Assembly (NCBI GenBank): GCA_002408205.1
Contig: DHQY01000009.1
Location: 347,347-411,346, forward strand
Direction: 5' to 3'
Length of the DNA: 64,000 nucleotides
Origin: Bacteroidales bacterium UBA5326
GTDB taxonomy: Bacteria > Bacteroidota > Bacteroidia > Bacteroidales > UBA932
In this document: piece after piece, positions 25,503 to 34,088 of the stretch
Numbering within the stretch: the stretch's first letter is position 1
How the letters are laid out: every line of letters starts with the position of its first letter
Program-made: the position numbers and the translations under genes
The notes under the pieces: model-generated
Told to the model about the DNA's origin: nothing
Databases searched by the model: none
What the model saw: only the letters and a program-made list of their open reading frames with translations

Positions 25503-26849
25503 ATGAAACGCGGTGAAACGACCTCTTTTATAATTACTGTAATTCTGCTTGCGGTTGTATCCGGCGTATTTACCTGGCTGCTCTTTATCGGACAGTACGT
25601 ATTTGTTTTCCTGGCCGGTTTTGTTCTGATTATGCTGTTTTCTTTTGCTTTCAAACTCTTTCTGAGTGCCCGCAGGAAAACAGCTTTTATGTTCAATGCA
25701 CTGGAAAATAATGATTTTACTTTCCGTTTCAGGGAAGATTTTAGAAATAATTCAGATCGAATGCTTAATGCCTCTTTGAACCGGATAAAGGATATTCTGG
25801 GAAAGGCAAAAATTGACGCCATTGAACGCGAAAAGTATTACGAGCTTATAATGAACTGCGTGGACACCGCTATTATTGTGCTCGACGAGAGAGGTATGGT
25901 TTACCAGACAAACAATCATGCATTGCATTTACTGGGGTTATCCACATTTACACATGTAGACCAGTTAAGAGTAATTGACCGAGAACTGGTTGTCGCATTC
26001 CGCGACGCGCAACCCGGTTCCCGTTTTCAGCAATCTTTTACCAATGAACGGGGGACCGTAACTCTTGTGATATCCGTCTCTTCTTTTGTTGCCGGAGACC
26101 GTACACTGCGTATTATTGCTGCCAACGACATCAACTCTTCCCTGGATGAAAAAGAAATTGAGTCCTGGAGCAGGCTCATACGTGTTCTTACGCATGAGAT
26201 TATGAACTCGATAACTCCCATTACTTCGTTAAGTGAAACGCTCATAACCATCAATGAAGGGGGCAATGAAGAGATCACTCAGGGTCTTGAAGTCATCAGG
26301 ACCACGGCAAAAAGCCTGATTTCCTTTGTAGATGCATACCGGCGGCTTACCCGTATTCCCATGCCGGAGAAACATCCGTTCTATATCAAACCTTTTCTGG
26401 AACGTCAGATCCGGCTGGGGATCAGAGCTCTTGACGGCTCGGTCAACCAACTTGTACGGACTTCCGTTTCTATTGACAATCCGGAATTGCTGCTTTACGG
26501 CGATGAAGATCTGTTAGGTCAGGTTGTCTCAAATCTGATAAAGAATGCATTACAGGCCATTGAACATACACTGGCAGGAAACCGCCATACAGTGGAAGAC
26601 TATGTGCCGTTACTTTCGCTGCATGCCTATACGAATGAGGCACAGGAGATCCTTATTGAGGTGTCGGACAACGCCGGGGGTATTCCTCAGGAAATAGTAC
26701 AGAATATGTTTGTGCCTTTCTTTACAACAAAAGAAAACGGTTCGGGCATAGGGCTGAGTCTCTCACGTCAGATCATGCGGCTGCACAAAGCAAGTCTTAA
26801 ACTCACATCCAACACAACGGCTAAGACGACCTTTACATTGTGCTTTTAG
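25503..26849 (+). CDS. Membrane histidine kinase with PAS domain (NtrY-like)
   Basis: 448 aa from the ATG at 25503; a GTG two codons earlier is an alternative. Two transmembrane helices at about 10-50 with almost no periplasmic loop, so the signal is probably sensed in the membrane or cytoplasm. A PAS-like domain spans about 115-215, the phospho-accepting His is in LTHEIMNSITPI, and the ATP-binding domain has NLIKNALQAIE, DNAGGIP and GSGIGLSLSRQIM. It pairs with the upstream sigma-54 regulator. The 3' end overlaps the convergent DMT transporter gene by 17 nt. Confidence 0.94.
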   Translation: MKRGETTSFIITVILLAVVSGVFTWLLFIGQYVFVFLAGFVLIMLFSFAFKLFLSARRKTAFMFNALENNDFTFRFREDFRNNSDRMLNASLNRIKDILGKAKIDAIEREKYYELIMNCVDTAIIVLDERGMVYQTNNHALHLLGLSTFTHVDQLRVIDRELVVAFRDAQPGSRFQQSFTNERGTVTLVISVSSFVAGDRTLRIIAANDINSSLDEKEIESWSRLIRVLTHEIMNSITPITSLSETLITINEGGNEEITQGLEVIRTTAKSLISFVDAYRRLTRIPMPEKHPFYIKPFLERQIRLGIRALDGSVNQLVRTSVSIDNPELLLYGDEDLLGQVVSNLIKNALQAIEHTLAGNRHTVEDYVPLLSLHAYTNEAQEILIEVSDNAGGIPQEIVQNMFVPFFTTKENGSGIGLSLSRQIMRLHKASLKLTSNTTAKTTFTLCF

Positions 26850-27765
26850 CGTTTTTTTCTTTTATTCTTGAAAGCAATACCCCCCCAATAATAAGAACGA
26901 GCCCCCAAAGAGTGGTCGGGTATACCGGTTCTCCCAGAATAAAATGAATGAGGAGCAGTGAAAGGAAGGGGAATATGTAAATGAGCGAACTTACAACGGC
27001 CGTATTCCTCGCCAGTTTTAACGCCTTGAGCCAGATGACGAAAGGAATGGCCATTTCAAAAAGCCCCACATACACAGCCGAAAGGATACTCTTTAGTCCG
27101 GGCTCCGATCCGGCGACACCGGGGGCTGATTCGCCGGTAAGCCACGAAATGCCTTCGAAAAGGGATATATATATGCTGGCAAATAAAAAATTAAGAAAAA
27201 GCGAAAGATCGTCCGGCAGGTTGTTTTTCATATTCAACAAAAAATACAGTGCCCACAAAAAAGCGCTCAAAGCTGCCAAAACCACTCCGACGGGATTTTT
27301 TATCTGAACTCCCTGTCCTGAAAAAAAGGTTCCCTGTGTAGCTATCAAAAGCGCTCCTGAAAAACTGATAAGCATAGCCACCATGCTGAACCAACGGATT
27401 TTCTGACCCAGTATGGGAATGGAAAGAAGCACCAGAATAAGCGGCCAGATCATGTTTAACGCCTGGGCCACCTGTGCGGGCAATACATTGTATGCCTGGA
27501 AAAGGATCAGATAATACAGGAATGGGTTAATAAAACCAAGAAAAGCCGCTCTTTTCCAGTCTCTGGAAGAAACAGAGGAAAAAATTTTGCGTTTTCCTCC
27601 TGCACGAAGCAGGAGGAATAACGCAAGTAAGGCTGTAAGGGTGGAAATGAACAGCAACCGGGCAGGGGTCATTCCTGCAAGAGCCCATTTAAAGGCAGTG
27701 GCTACCGTTGACCAGCAAATGATGGCTATGGCAGCATACAGGCCGGCGGATCTGTTCAGATGCAA
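26833..27765 (-). CDS. EamA/DMT family transporter
   Basis: 310 aa with ten predicted transmembrane helices in two EamA repeats, typical of drug/metabolite exporters (RhaT/YdcZ/RarD group). Substrates in this family range from amino acids to nucleosides and cannot be inferred here. It is 4 nt downstream of the POT transporter gene, so the two are probably one operon from the promoter at 29333-29340. It overlaps the histidine kinase gene by 17 nt at the 3' end. Confidence 0.9.
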   Translation of the reverse strand: MHLNRSAGLYAAIAIICWSTVATAFKWALAGMTPARLLFISTLTALLALFLLLRAGGKRKIFSSVSSRDWKRAAFLGFINPFLYYLILFQAYNVLPAQVAQALNMIWPLILVLLSIPILGQKIRWFSMVAMLISFSGALLIATQGTFFSGQGVQIKNPVGVVLAALSAFLWALYFLLNMKNNLPDDLSLFLNFLFASIYISLFEGISWLTGESAPGVAGSEPGLKSILSAVYVGLFEMAIPFVIWLKALKLARNTAVVSSLIYIFPFLSLLLIHFILGEPVYPTTLWGLVLIIGGVLLSRIKEKNAKSTM

Positions 27766-27769
27766 AATG

Positions 27770-29302
27770 TTATTTTGCTACGCGTTCCAACCATTTGACC
27801 ATTGCCAGCATGGTAAACATGGATATGAGGCAGGCCAATACAAATACACCCCAGGTAGCCCAAATGGGTATATTTTTATACATCAGGCCACCCAGGAACA
27901 ATAGCTGGTTGCCTACAGCAGTGGCTCCAAGCCAGCAACCCTGCATGATTCCCTGCATGTGTGGCGGGGCTACTTTGGAAACAAAAGAAAGACCCAGCGG
28001 ACTGATAAACAATTCTGCGGTAGTCAGAATAAAGTAAACTCCAATGAGAAGAAAAGGTGTCATTTTCTGAGCCTGATCAAGGCCGCCGGCATCGGTAACT
28101 TCCTTGAAAGGAGGAAGCGAATGGGATGCAACAGACATAACCACATAAGCCAGGGCGGCAATACCCATCCCTATTGCGATCTTTCTGGGAGTGGAAGGTT
28201 CTTTTCCTTTTTTATGTAACCATCCAAAAAGAGCCATTATAACAGGCGTAAGGATTACAACAAACATGGGATTAATAGACTGGAATATTTCTGCTCCAAT
28301 GATCTTAGTAAACCCAAGATCTATGTTAATCATGCTCAGATCTGTGTAATCCCGGGCAAAGAATGTAAGTGTAAGTCCGTTCTGATGGAAGGAAAACCAG
28401 AAGAAAATAACTACGGCAAATACGGCAAAAAGCGCATAAAGACGCTGTTTGATTTCTTTTACTTCCATTTTAGTAACGGACTGGCCTCCTTGTGAGGCAG
28501 CTGTTTTCTTATTGGGATCCGGTAGCCTTTTTTTAGTGGACAGGAAAACGATCAGAGAAATAACCATAGCTACGATGGCCACAAAGAATGCGTAGTGGAA
28601 TCCGGTATTGAATACATTCAGGTAGTTGTCTGCAAATGAAGCCAGGTCACTGACTGGAGTCCCCGATGCGGCATCGGCTGCAACCTGGAATTTTGCCATT
28701 GCCTGTTCGGATAATGAGCCGGCACGGAACCCGTGACAAAGAGCGGGGAGTTCCGAATTGTACATCAGACTGTGTGACTGAAGCCACCAGTTCCTGACAC
28801 CAATGGCAAAAAACGGGGCAAAAAATCCGCCTATGTTTATGAACATGTAAAAAATCTGGAATCCGGTATCCCGTTTTGCGGCATATTGGGGATTGTCATA
28901 TAACTGTCCTACGACTGCTTGCAGGTTCCCTTTGAACAAGCCGTTTCCCAAAGCAATAATGAGCAGTCCGAAACAGGTGATTGTCAGATAAAGAGCCAAA
29001 TTGGGAACAGGAGTAGGAGTGGGGATGCCAATGGCAAGATAACCGACAGCCATCATAACCAGACCGGTAAGAATGGTGCCTTTATAATTCTTTGTTCTGT
29101 CAGCAATTAATCCCCCGACCAGGGCTAAGACATAGATCAGTGCGTAAAAAATTGAATAGATAAGGCCTGTCTTGGTCTCGTCCAGTCCAAATTTTGCCGA
29201 CAGAAAGAGAGAGAGGATTGCCATCATGGTATAAAAACCAAAGCGCTCGCCCATATTTGCTAACGCGGCAGCAATCAATCCTTTGGGTTGTCCTTTAAAC
29301 AT
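27770..29302 (-). CDS. POT/PTR family peptide transporter
   Basis: 510 aa, about 14 transmembrane helices. The first helix reads ALANMGERFGFYTMMAIL, the family's ExxER region; the first glutamate is Asn here (N-M-G-E-R), as I believe is common in Bacteroidales members. The conserved QIFYMFINIGGFFAPFF and the late GCWLGATAVGNQL follow. Proton-coupled import of di- and tripeptides is the family role, and it fits the several peptidases encoded nearby (PepD, PepT). First gene of a likely two-gene operon with the DMT transporter. Confidence 0.93.
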   Translation of the reverse strand: MFKGQPKGLIAAALANMGERFGFYTMMAILSLFLSAKFGLDETKTGLIYSIFYALIYVLALVGGLIADRTKNYKGTILTGLVMMAVGYLAIGIPTPTPVPNLALYLTITCFGLLIIALGNGLFKGNLQAVVGQLYDNPQYAAKRDTGFQIFYMFINIGGFFAPFFAIGVRNWWLQSHSLMYNSELPALCHGFRAGSLSEQAMAKFQVAADAASGTPVSDLASFADNYLNVFNTGFHYAFFVAIVAMVISLIVFLSTKKRLPDPNKKTAASQGGQSVTKMEVKEIKQRLYALFAVFAVVIFFWFSFHQNGLTLTFFARDYTDLSMINIDLGFTKIIGAEIFQSINPMFVVILTPVIMALFGWLHKKGKEPSTPRKIAIGMGIAALAYVVMSVASHSLPPFKEVTDAGGLDQAQKMTPFLLIGVYFILTTAELFISPLGLSFVSKVAPPHMQGIMQGCWLGATAVGNQLLFLGGLMYKNIPIWATWGVFVLACLISMFTMLAMVKWLERVAK

Positions 29303-29332
29303 AGTGGATAGTTATTTTTAGTTTATACCCGG

Positions 29333-29340
29333 CAAAAATA
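29333..29340 (-). promoter_or_regulatory. -7 box of the POT-DMT operon
   Basis: TATTTTTG on the minus strand (CAAAAATA on plus), matching TAnnTTTG, 30 nt upstream of the POT start codon. Confidence 0.55.
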
Positions 29341-29352
29341 CAATAATTTTGA

Positions 29353-29360
29353 TAACTTTG
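29353..29360 (+). promoter_or_regulatory. -7 box of the acyltransferase gene, 7 nt before the start codon
   Basis: TAACTTTG, a perfect match, 7 nt before the ATG at 29368. Divergent from the POT box 12 nt away. Confidence 0.6.
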
Positions 29361-29367
29361 CTTGACT

Positions 29368-30285
29368 ATGAAGGCCATATTTTCGCAGATTGTATTTGTA
29401 TTCATATACTTGCTGCTGTATCTGATAAGCCTGCTTCCGCTGAACGTTCTGTATGCCCTTGCCGGATTTCTGTTTGTATGGCCCATGAAGCTTCTCGGCT
29501 ATCGCAGGACCGTGATCCTGACCAACCTGGCGCGTTCATTCCCTGAAAAGCAATACCACGAAATACGGCAGATCTGTTCTGAATACTACGCTCACCTCGG
29601 ACATCTTTGCGCCGAGGGAGTATGGTTACTAAGCGCGTCTGAAAAGCAGGTACTGAAAAGATTCAGCTTTCCCGATGCCAAAATGCTGGAAGATGTTTAT
29701 GCGAAAGGTAAAAGCGCCATTGTCCTCCTGGGCCATTACGGGAACTGGGAATTTCTCCGTGCTTTTACGTGCCCCGGATTCGGTCCCGTTGGAGGATACC
29801 CGCTCAGACAAGCTGGAATTGCATACCAAAAGATCAATTCCAGGTCGTTTAACAAACTTATGTATGTTTTGCGGAGCAAATACCCTTCGGGCTGGCATAT
29901 CATTGAAAGCCGGCAACTTGTCCGGCACGTTGGTACACACCTGGACAAACCGTTCCTGTATTTTATGATTGCCGATCAGTGTCCCGGTCCGCGGGGCAAG
30001 CACCATTCGGCTGTTTTTCTTCATCAGCCCGCTTATCTGATTGAAGGTCCGGCCATACTGGCCCGGCATTACGGATTTGCAGTATTCTACGGCGCCATGC
30101 ATCCCGCGGGGAAGGGTTGCTACGAATTTCGCCTGACGCCTGTATGCGGCGATGCCTCCCTGGCGCCGGACGAATTTGTTTCCCTCAAATATGCTTCATT
30201 ACTGGAAAAAGACATTCAGCGTAATCCTCCGTTGTGGTTGTGGAGCCACAAGCGCTGGAAAAGACGCCCCGATAAAAAATATTAA
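29368..30285 (+). CDS. LpxL/HtrB-type lipid A acyltransferase
   Basis: 305 aa from the ATG at 29368; a TTG two codons upstream is an alternative. An N-terminal membrane segment (IVFVFIYLLLYLISLLPL) precedes the acyltransferase catalytic HxxxxE motif in LLGHYGNWEFLRA and the downstream ADQCPGPRGKHH. It transfers a secondary acyl chain onto lipid A precursors at the inner membrane; Bacteroidota often have a single such gene and penta-acylated lipid A. It ends 4 nt before the next start. Confidence 0.92.
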   Translation: MKAIFSQIVFVFIYLLLYLISLLPLNVLYALAGFLFVWPMKLLGYRRTVILTNLARSFPEKQYHEIRQICSEYYAHLGHLCAEGVWLLSASEKQVLKRFSFPDAKMLEDVYAKGKSAIVLLGHYGNWEFLRAFTCPGFGPVGGYPLRQAGIAYQKINSRSFNKLMYVLRSKYPSGWHIIESRQLVRHVGTHLDKPFLYFMIADQCPGPRGKHHSAVFLHQPAYLIEGPAILARHYGFAVFYGAMHPAGKGCYEFRLTPVCGDASLAPDEFVSLKYASLLEKDIQRNPPLWLWSHKRWKRRPDKKY

Positions 30286-30289
30286 TCGC

Positions 30290-31339
30290 ATGAAAAAACT
30301 GATTATTTTATTGTTAACACTCAGCCTCTGGATGCCTGTTCAGGCACAACAGGCTGTTGATATGCAGGAGATCCCCCAGGGAGCCGTGGTTTATTCCCTT
30401 CCCAGGACCTGCGTACGGATAGTTGCCCAGGCGCAGTATACTCAATTTACTGCCGGGCCTTATGCCCGGTATGCGAGAAAATTTCTGGGTATAGATGTAC
30501 CTCAGGAGAATACGACATCATACCGGTTGACTCATATAGAGATGACTCCCATGCTCGAGGCAGATCCGCACCAAATGTATGTAGCGGATGTTTCTTCAAA
30601 GAATGTTTCTCCCTGGTTCCTGCAGTTAACCTCCCAGGGATTGGTAATGCTGGCCGACAGTCGTAGCGGAACGGAAACAAAATGGCGTTTCCCCTCCATG
30701 TCCGGTGAGCCGGAGGTAACCGATGCGGGTCTTATTGCAAACATCAAGCAGGAACAAACGACATTGTACCGATCCGAGGTGCAGGGCACTACCATTACTC
30801 CCGTTCCGGTACAGCAGAGTCAGCTGGTGGAAAAAACACTTGAAGAACGGGCGGAAGAAGCTGCCAGGAAAATTTTTCAACTGCGCAATAAAAGGATGGC
30901 CATTATTACCGGCGATACCGATGTTATTTTTTCCGGCGAGGCTATGGGTTCGGCGCTTGAGGAGATGCGTCGCATGGAGGAAGAATACATGAAACTTTTC
31001 ATAGGGGTAACCGTAACGGGGAAAAGCCATCTGGCCGCAGATGTAGTTCCCGATGCCGAAAAGACCAAATATATTGTTTTTCGTATTTCCGAGAAGGATG
31101 GCCTGTTACCGGCAGAAAATGTAAGCGGCCGTCCCATTGTGCTCGACATGTCGCTTATTGAAGGGAACATTCCTGTACAGGTCAGGGCCAATGAACAGGC
31201 TGCAAGATCGGGAACCCGTGTGTTTTACCGTCAGCCCGTTATAATGTTGCTGCGTCTTCTGGACGGCCAGCAGGAGCTGTTGCAGGCCCGTACTCCCATT
31301 TACCAGAGAGGTCAGGTATTGAATTTTATTATTAACTAA
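30290..31339 (+). CDS. DUF4831 family exported protein
   Basis: 349 aa from the ATG at 30290. A clear signal peptide (KKLIILLLTLSLWMPVQAQQ, cleaved after about residue 20). The mature part matches the Bacteroidota family DUF4831: YSLPRTCVRIVAQAQYTQFTAG and GPYARYARKFLGI are its typical first segment, and NKRMAIITGDTDVIFSGEAM its central one. Predicted periplasmic; function unknown. A longer in-frame start inside the acyltransferase gene is rejected because it would bury the signal peptide. pepD follows after 11 nt. Confidence 0.85.
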   Translation: MKKLIILLLTLSLWMPVQAQQAVDMQEIPQGAVVYSLPRTCVRIVAQAQYTQFTAGPYARYARKFLGIDVPQENTTSYRLTHIEMTPMLEADPHQMYVADVSSKNVSPWFLQLTSQGLVMLADSRSGTETKWRFPSMSGEPEVTDAGLIANIKQEQTTLYRSEVQGTTITPVPVQQSQLVEKTLEERAEEAARKIFQLRNKRMAIITGDTDVIFSGEAMGSALEEMRRMEEEYMKLFIGVTVTGKSHLAADVVPDAEKTKYIVFRISEKDGLLPAENVSGRPIVLDMSLIEGNIPVQVRANEQAARSGTRVFYRQPVIMLLRLLDGQQELLQARTPIYQRGQVLNFIIN

Positions 31340-31350
31340 AATAAATTGTT

Positions 31351-32799
31351 ATGGATATCTTAAATCTTAAACCCGAAAGGGTATGGAAGCATTTTTATTC
31401 TATTACGCAAATACCCCGTCCTTCCAAAAAAGAAGACAAAATACGTGCATTTCTTGTATCCTACGGTAAAAGTCTGGGTCTGGAAACTATTGCGGACCAG
31501 ACAGGGAACGTGATTATCCGAAAACCGGCTACACCCGGAATGGAAAATAGAAAAGGCGTTATTCTCCAGGCACATATGGATATGGTTCCTCAGAAAAACA
31601 ATGCTACGGTTCACGATTTTGAAAAAGACCCCATAAAACCCCGGATTGAAGGGGACTGGGTTTATGCTACCGGAACTACCCTTGGAGCTGACAACGGAAT
31701 GGGCATTGCGGCTGCCATGGCCGTTCTGGAGGCGAAAGACCTAACACACGGACCGGTGGAAGTGCTCATCACAACCGATGAGGAAACCGGGATGACCGGT
31801 GCCCGGGGTTTGCAACCCGGCTTGCTTAAAGGCTCCGTACTTTTAAATATGGATTCCGAGGATGAAGGCGAATTGTATGTGGGTTGTGCCGGAGGTGAGG
31901 ACGGCTCTTTTGAAATGGAGTACACACCCGAGCCGCTTCCCGGCGGAATGCAGGCCTGGCATGTTAACCTGACCGGTCTGAAAGGAGGCCATTCCGGTAT
32001 GGACATCAACCTGGGCAGAGGCAACGCCAACAAAATTATGATGCGGATCCTGCTGCCTCTTATTCAAAAGAATACGGTGCGTATAGCATCGATAGAAGGC
32101 GGTAACCTGAGGAACGCCATTCCCAGAGAGGCCGAGGCGGTGATCTGTTTTTCCAAAGATAAGTACGATGCGGTAAAAAAAGAAATAGATGGCGTAACAG
32201 CTGTCGTAAAGGCTGAACTGGGCAGTGTAGATCCTGGCCTGGAGGTAACCCTTGCCTCGTGCAATGCTCCAGAGACCGTGATGCCTGCCTGTGTCATACT
32301 TAAAGCGGTACGTGCCATATATGCCGCTCCCAACGGAGTATGGGGAATGAGTGCATCTATGCCCGGCCTGGTGGAAACGTCTTCCAACCTTGCCATTGTG
32401 AGTGCAAAGAACGGCAGAATTACGGTACACTGCCTGCTCAGAAGTCTTGTAGATACTGCAAAAGAAGATATGGGGACAGCATTGTCCTGTTGCTTTGAAA
32501 ACGCCGGGGCAAAAGCATCTTTCTCGGGCGCTTACCCGGGCTGGAAACCCGATATGGATTCTCCCATCCTGAAGACTATGCTCGGGGTCTATAAGGAAAT
32601 GTATGGAAAAGAAGCGGCGGTCAAAGCCATTCACGCCGGGCTGGAATGCGGCATTCTTGGCGGAATATATCCGTCATGGGATATGATCTCGTTTGGACCG
32701 ACCCTGCGTTCTCCCCATTCACCCGACGAAAGGTGTTATGTGCCTTCCGTACAGAAATTCTGGGATTTACTGGTGGAAACGTTAAAGAATATTGAATAA
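31351..32799 (+). CDS. pepD: Aminoacyl-histidine dipeptidase (M20, PepD/carnosinase)
   Basis: 482 aa, usual PepD length. The dinuclear zinc motifs of M20 peptidases are visible: LQAHMDMVPQ, LGADNGMGIAAA, TTDEETGMTGARG and the late HAGLECGILGG. It hydrolyses Xaa-His and other dipeptides in the cytoplasm, consistent with use of imported peptides. No signal peptide. It is probably transcribed with the upstream acyltransferase and DUF4831 genes. Confidence 0.95.
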   Translation: MDILNLKPERVWKHFYSITQIPRPSKKEDKIRAFLVSYGKSLGLETIADQTGNVIIRKPATPGMENRKGVILQAHMDMVPQKNNATVHDFEKDPIKPRIEGDWVYATGTTLGADNGMGIAAAMAVLEAKDLTHGPVEVLITTDEETGMTGARGLQPGLLKGSVLLNMDSEDEGELYVGCAGGEDGSFEMEYTPEPLPGGMQAWHVNLTGLKGGHSGMDINLGRGNANKIMMRILLPLIQKNTVRIASIEGGNLRNAIPREAEAVICFSKDKYDAVKKEIDGVTAVVKAELGSVDPGLEVTLASCNAPETVMPACVILKAVRAIYAAPNGVWGMSASMPGLVETSSNLAIVSAKNGRITVHCLLRSLVDTAKEDMGTALSCCFENAGAKASFSGAYPGWKPDMDSPILKTMLGVYKEMYGKEAAVKAIHAGLECGILGGIYPSWDMISFGPTLRSPHSPDERCYVPSVQKFWDLLVETLKNIE

Positions 32800-32802
32800 A
32801 AA

Positions 32803-32833
32803 TTTGCCGGACTTAAGGAAATGCTTATCTTTG
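32803..32833 (+). promoter_or_regulatory. Canonical promoter of rpsF-rpsR-rplI
   Basis: TTTG at 32803-32806, a 19-nt spacer, then TATCTTTG at 32826-32833. Both elements match the Bacteroidota -33/-7 consensus with ideal spacing. It leaves a leader of about 28 nt before the rpsF ATG at 32865. Confidence 0.85.
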
Positions 32834-32864
32834 CAGCCCTTAAAAATTTTAATTAAATATCATT

Positions 32865-33278
32865 ATGTTAAAACAGTACGAAACCGTTTTCATTTTAACT
32901 CCCGTTTTGTCTGAGACCCAGATGAAGGAAGCGGTTGCCAAATTTCGCGATCTGATTGTTGACAATCAGGGCGAAATTGTTTACGAAGAGGATTGGGGGC
33001 TCAGGAAACTGGCCTACTCCATCCAGAAAAAAACCACAGGTTTTTATCATTTGATAGGATTTAAAGCAGAACCCGATTTTGTAGCCAAACTGGAACTTCA
33101 GTATCATCGGGACGAACGCGTGATCCGGTACCTGACTTTTGCTATGGATAAACATGCCATTGCCTATGCCGAAAAGAAAAAAGGTGCACCCAAAGAAAGT
33201 GCGGTTCCTGTAAAGGAAACACCCAAACGAGTGCCCGACGTTGAGATTGACCCCGAAATTATTGATGAGGAGGAATAA
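32865..33278 (+). CDS. rpsF: 30S ribosomal protein S6
   Basis: 137 aa. The S6 core (MLKQYETVFILTPVLSETQM, then DWGLRKLAYSIQKKTTGFYHLI) occupies about residues 1-100. A Lys/Pro-rich then acidic tail (EKKKGAPKESAVPVKETPKR to a C-terminal DPEIIDEEE) extends it beyond the usual 95-115 residues. S6 binds the central domain of 16S rRNA with S18, whose gene follows after 3 nt. The AGGAGG within the terminal Asp/Glu codons could serve as ribosome-binding site for rpsR. Confidence 0.97.
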   Translation: MLKQYETVFILTPVLSETQMKEAVAKFRDLIVDNQGEIVYEEDWGLRKLAYSIQKKTTGFYHLIGFKAEPDFVAKLELQYHRDERVIRYLTFAMDKHAIAYAEKKKGAPKESAVPVKETPKRVPDVEIDPEIIDEEE

Positions 33279-33281
33279 ACT

Positions 33282-33548
33282 ATGGCAACACCTAATGAAA
33301 TCCGTTTTTTGAACCCTCCCACAGTAGAGGTAAAAAAGAAAAAATACTGTCGCTTTAAAAAAGCCGGTATCAAGTATGTTGATTACAAAGACGCCGAATT
33401 CCTGAAACGTTTCCTGAATGAACAGGGTAAAATTCTGCCCCGCAGACTTACCGGAACTTCCCTGAAATTTCAGCGTAAAGTGGCTCAGGCTGTAAAAAGG
33501 GCCCGTCACCTGGCATTGCTGCCTTATGTTACGGATTTACTAAAATAA
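33282..33548 (+). CDS. rpsR: 30S ribosomal protein S18
   Basis: 88 aa. Contains the S18 core KYCRFKKAGIKYVDYKDAEFL (shortened: KYCRFKKAGIKYVDYKD) and RRLTGTSLKFQRKVAQAVKR. The zinc-binding cysteine set of the C+ form is not present. S6-S18-L9 is the conserved gene order. Starts 3 nt after rpsF; an AGGAGG lies 9 nt upstream of its ATG. Confidence 0.97.
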   Translation: MATPNEIRFLNPPTVEVKKKKYCRFKKAGIKYVDYKDAEFLKRFLNEQGKILPRRLTGTSLKFQRKVAQAVKRARHLALLPYVTDLLK

Positions 33549-33561
33549 GGAGGAGATACCA

Positions 33562-34014
33562 ATGGAAGTTATTTTGAAACAGGATGTAATAAACCTTGGT
33601 CATAAAGATGACGTGGTAAACGTTAAAAACGGATACGCCACAAATTATCTTATTCCCCAGGGAATGGCCATTATGGCAACTCCTTCTGCCAAGAAGATGC
33701 ATGCAGAAAACATTCGTCAGCGGGCTCACAAGGAAGCCAAAATCCGGCAGGATGCCCAGGCTTTGGCTGCAAAACTGAATTTAGCCCAGGTAAAGGTACT
33801 TACCAAGGTAAGTAAGAACGGAAAGGTGTTTGGTTCCGTTAACAATATCCAGGTTGCCGAAGCGCTGGCCGCCCAGGGAATTGAAATAGACCGCCGCAAT
33901 ATCACTTTTGCCAATACCGATTCTTTAAAAGAAGTTGGAGTGTACGAAGCCATTGTCAAAATTTATCGTGACATTACCGCTACCGTAAAAGTTGAGGTGG
34001 CTGGTGAAGAATAA
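33562..34014 (+). CDS. rplI: 50S ribosomal protein L9
   Basis: 150 aa. N-terminal domain MEVILKQDVINLGHKDDVVNVKNGYATNYLIPQG is the L9 signature (key residues GxxDDVVxVxxGYxxNYLxPxG), then the long connecting helix and the C-terminal RNA-binding domain. ATAAGGAGGAGATACC precedes the start, a strong Shine-Dalgarno-like site. Last gene of the ribosomal operon; an intrinsic terminator follows 22 nt downstream. Confidence 0.97.
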   Translation: MEVILKQDVINLGHKDDVVNVKNGYATNYLIPQGMAIMATPSAKKMHAENIRQRAHKEAKIRQDAQALAAKLNLAQVKVLTKVSKNGKVFGSVNNIQVAEALAAQGIEIDRRNITFANTDSLKEVGVYEAIVKIYRDITATVKVEVAGEE

Positions 34015-34035
34015 TTAGTATTTAAGAGAAAAGAG

Positions 34036-34062
34036 AAACCCGGATATGTCCGGGTTTTTTTT
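34036..34062 (+). terminator. Intrinsic terminator of the rpsF operon
   Basis: A perfect 9-bp stem AAACCCGGA / TCCGGGTTT with a TATG loop (34036-34057), followed directly by a run of T to 34062. This is the only textbook terminator I found in the window, and the T tract runs to within 2 nt of the glyA -7 box. Confidence 0.92.
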
Positions 34063-34063
34063 G

Positions 34064-34071
34064 TACCTTTG
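34064..34071 (+). promoter_or_regulatory. -7 box of glyA
   Basis: TACCTTTG, a perfect match, 17 nt before the glyA ATG at 34089. The position expected for a -33 element falls inside the terminator stem and does not match TTTG. Confidence 0.65.
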
Positions 34072-34088
34072 AAATCATTTCTTTTATT

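Noticed and set aside
31843..32634. 263-codon minus-strand open frame
   Set aside because: Antisense to pepD, whose M20 zinc motifs are intact in the plus frame.
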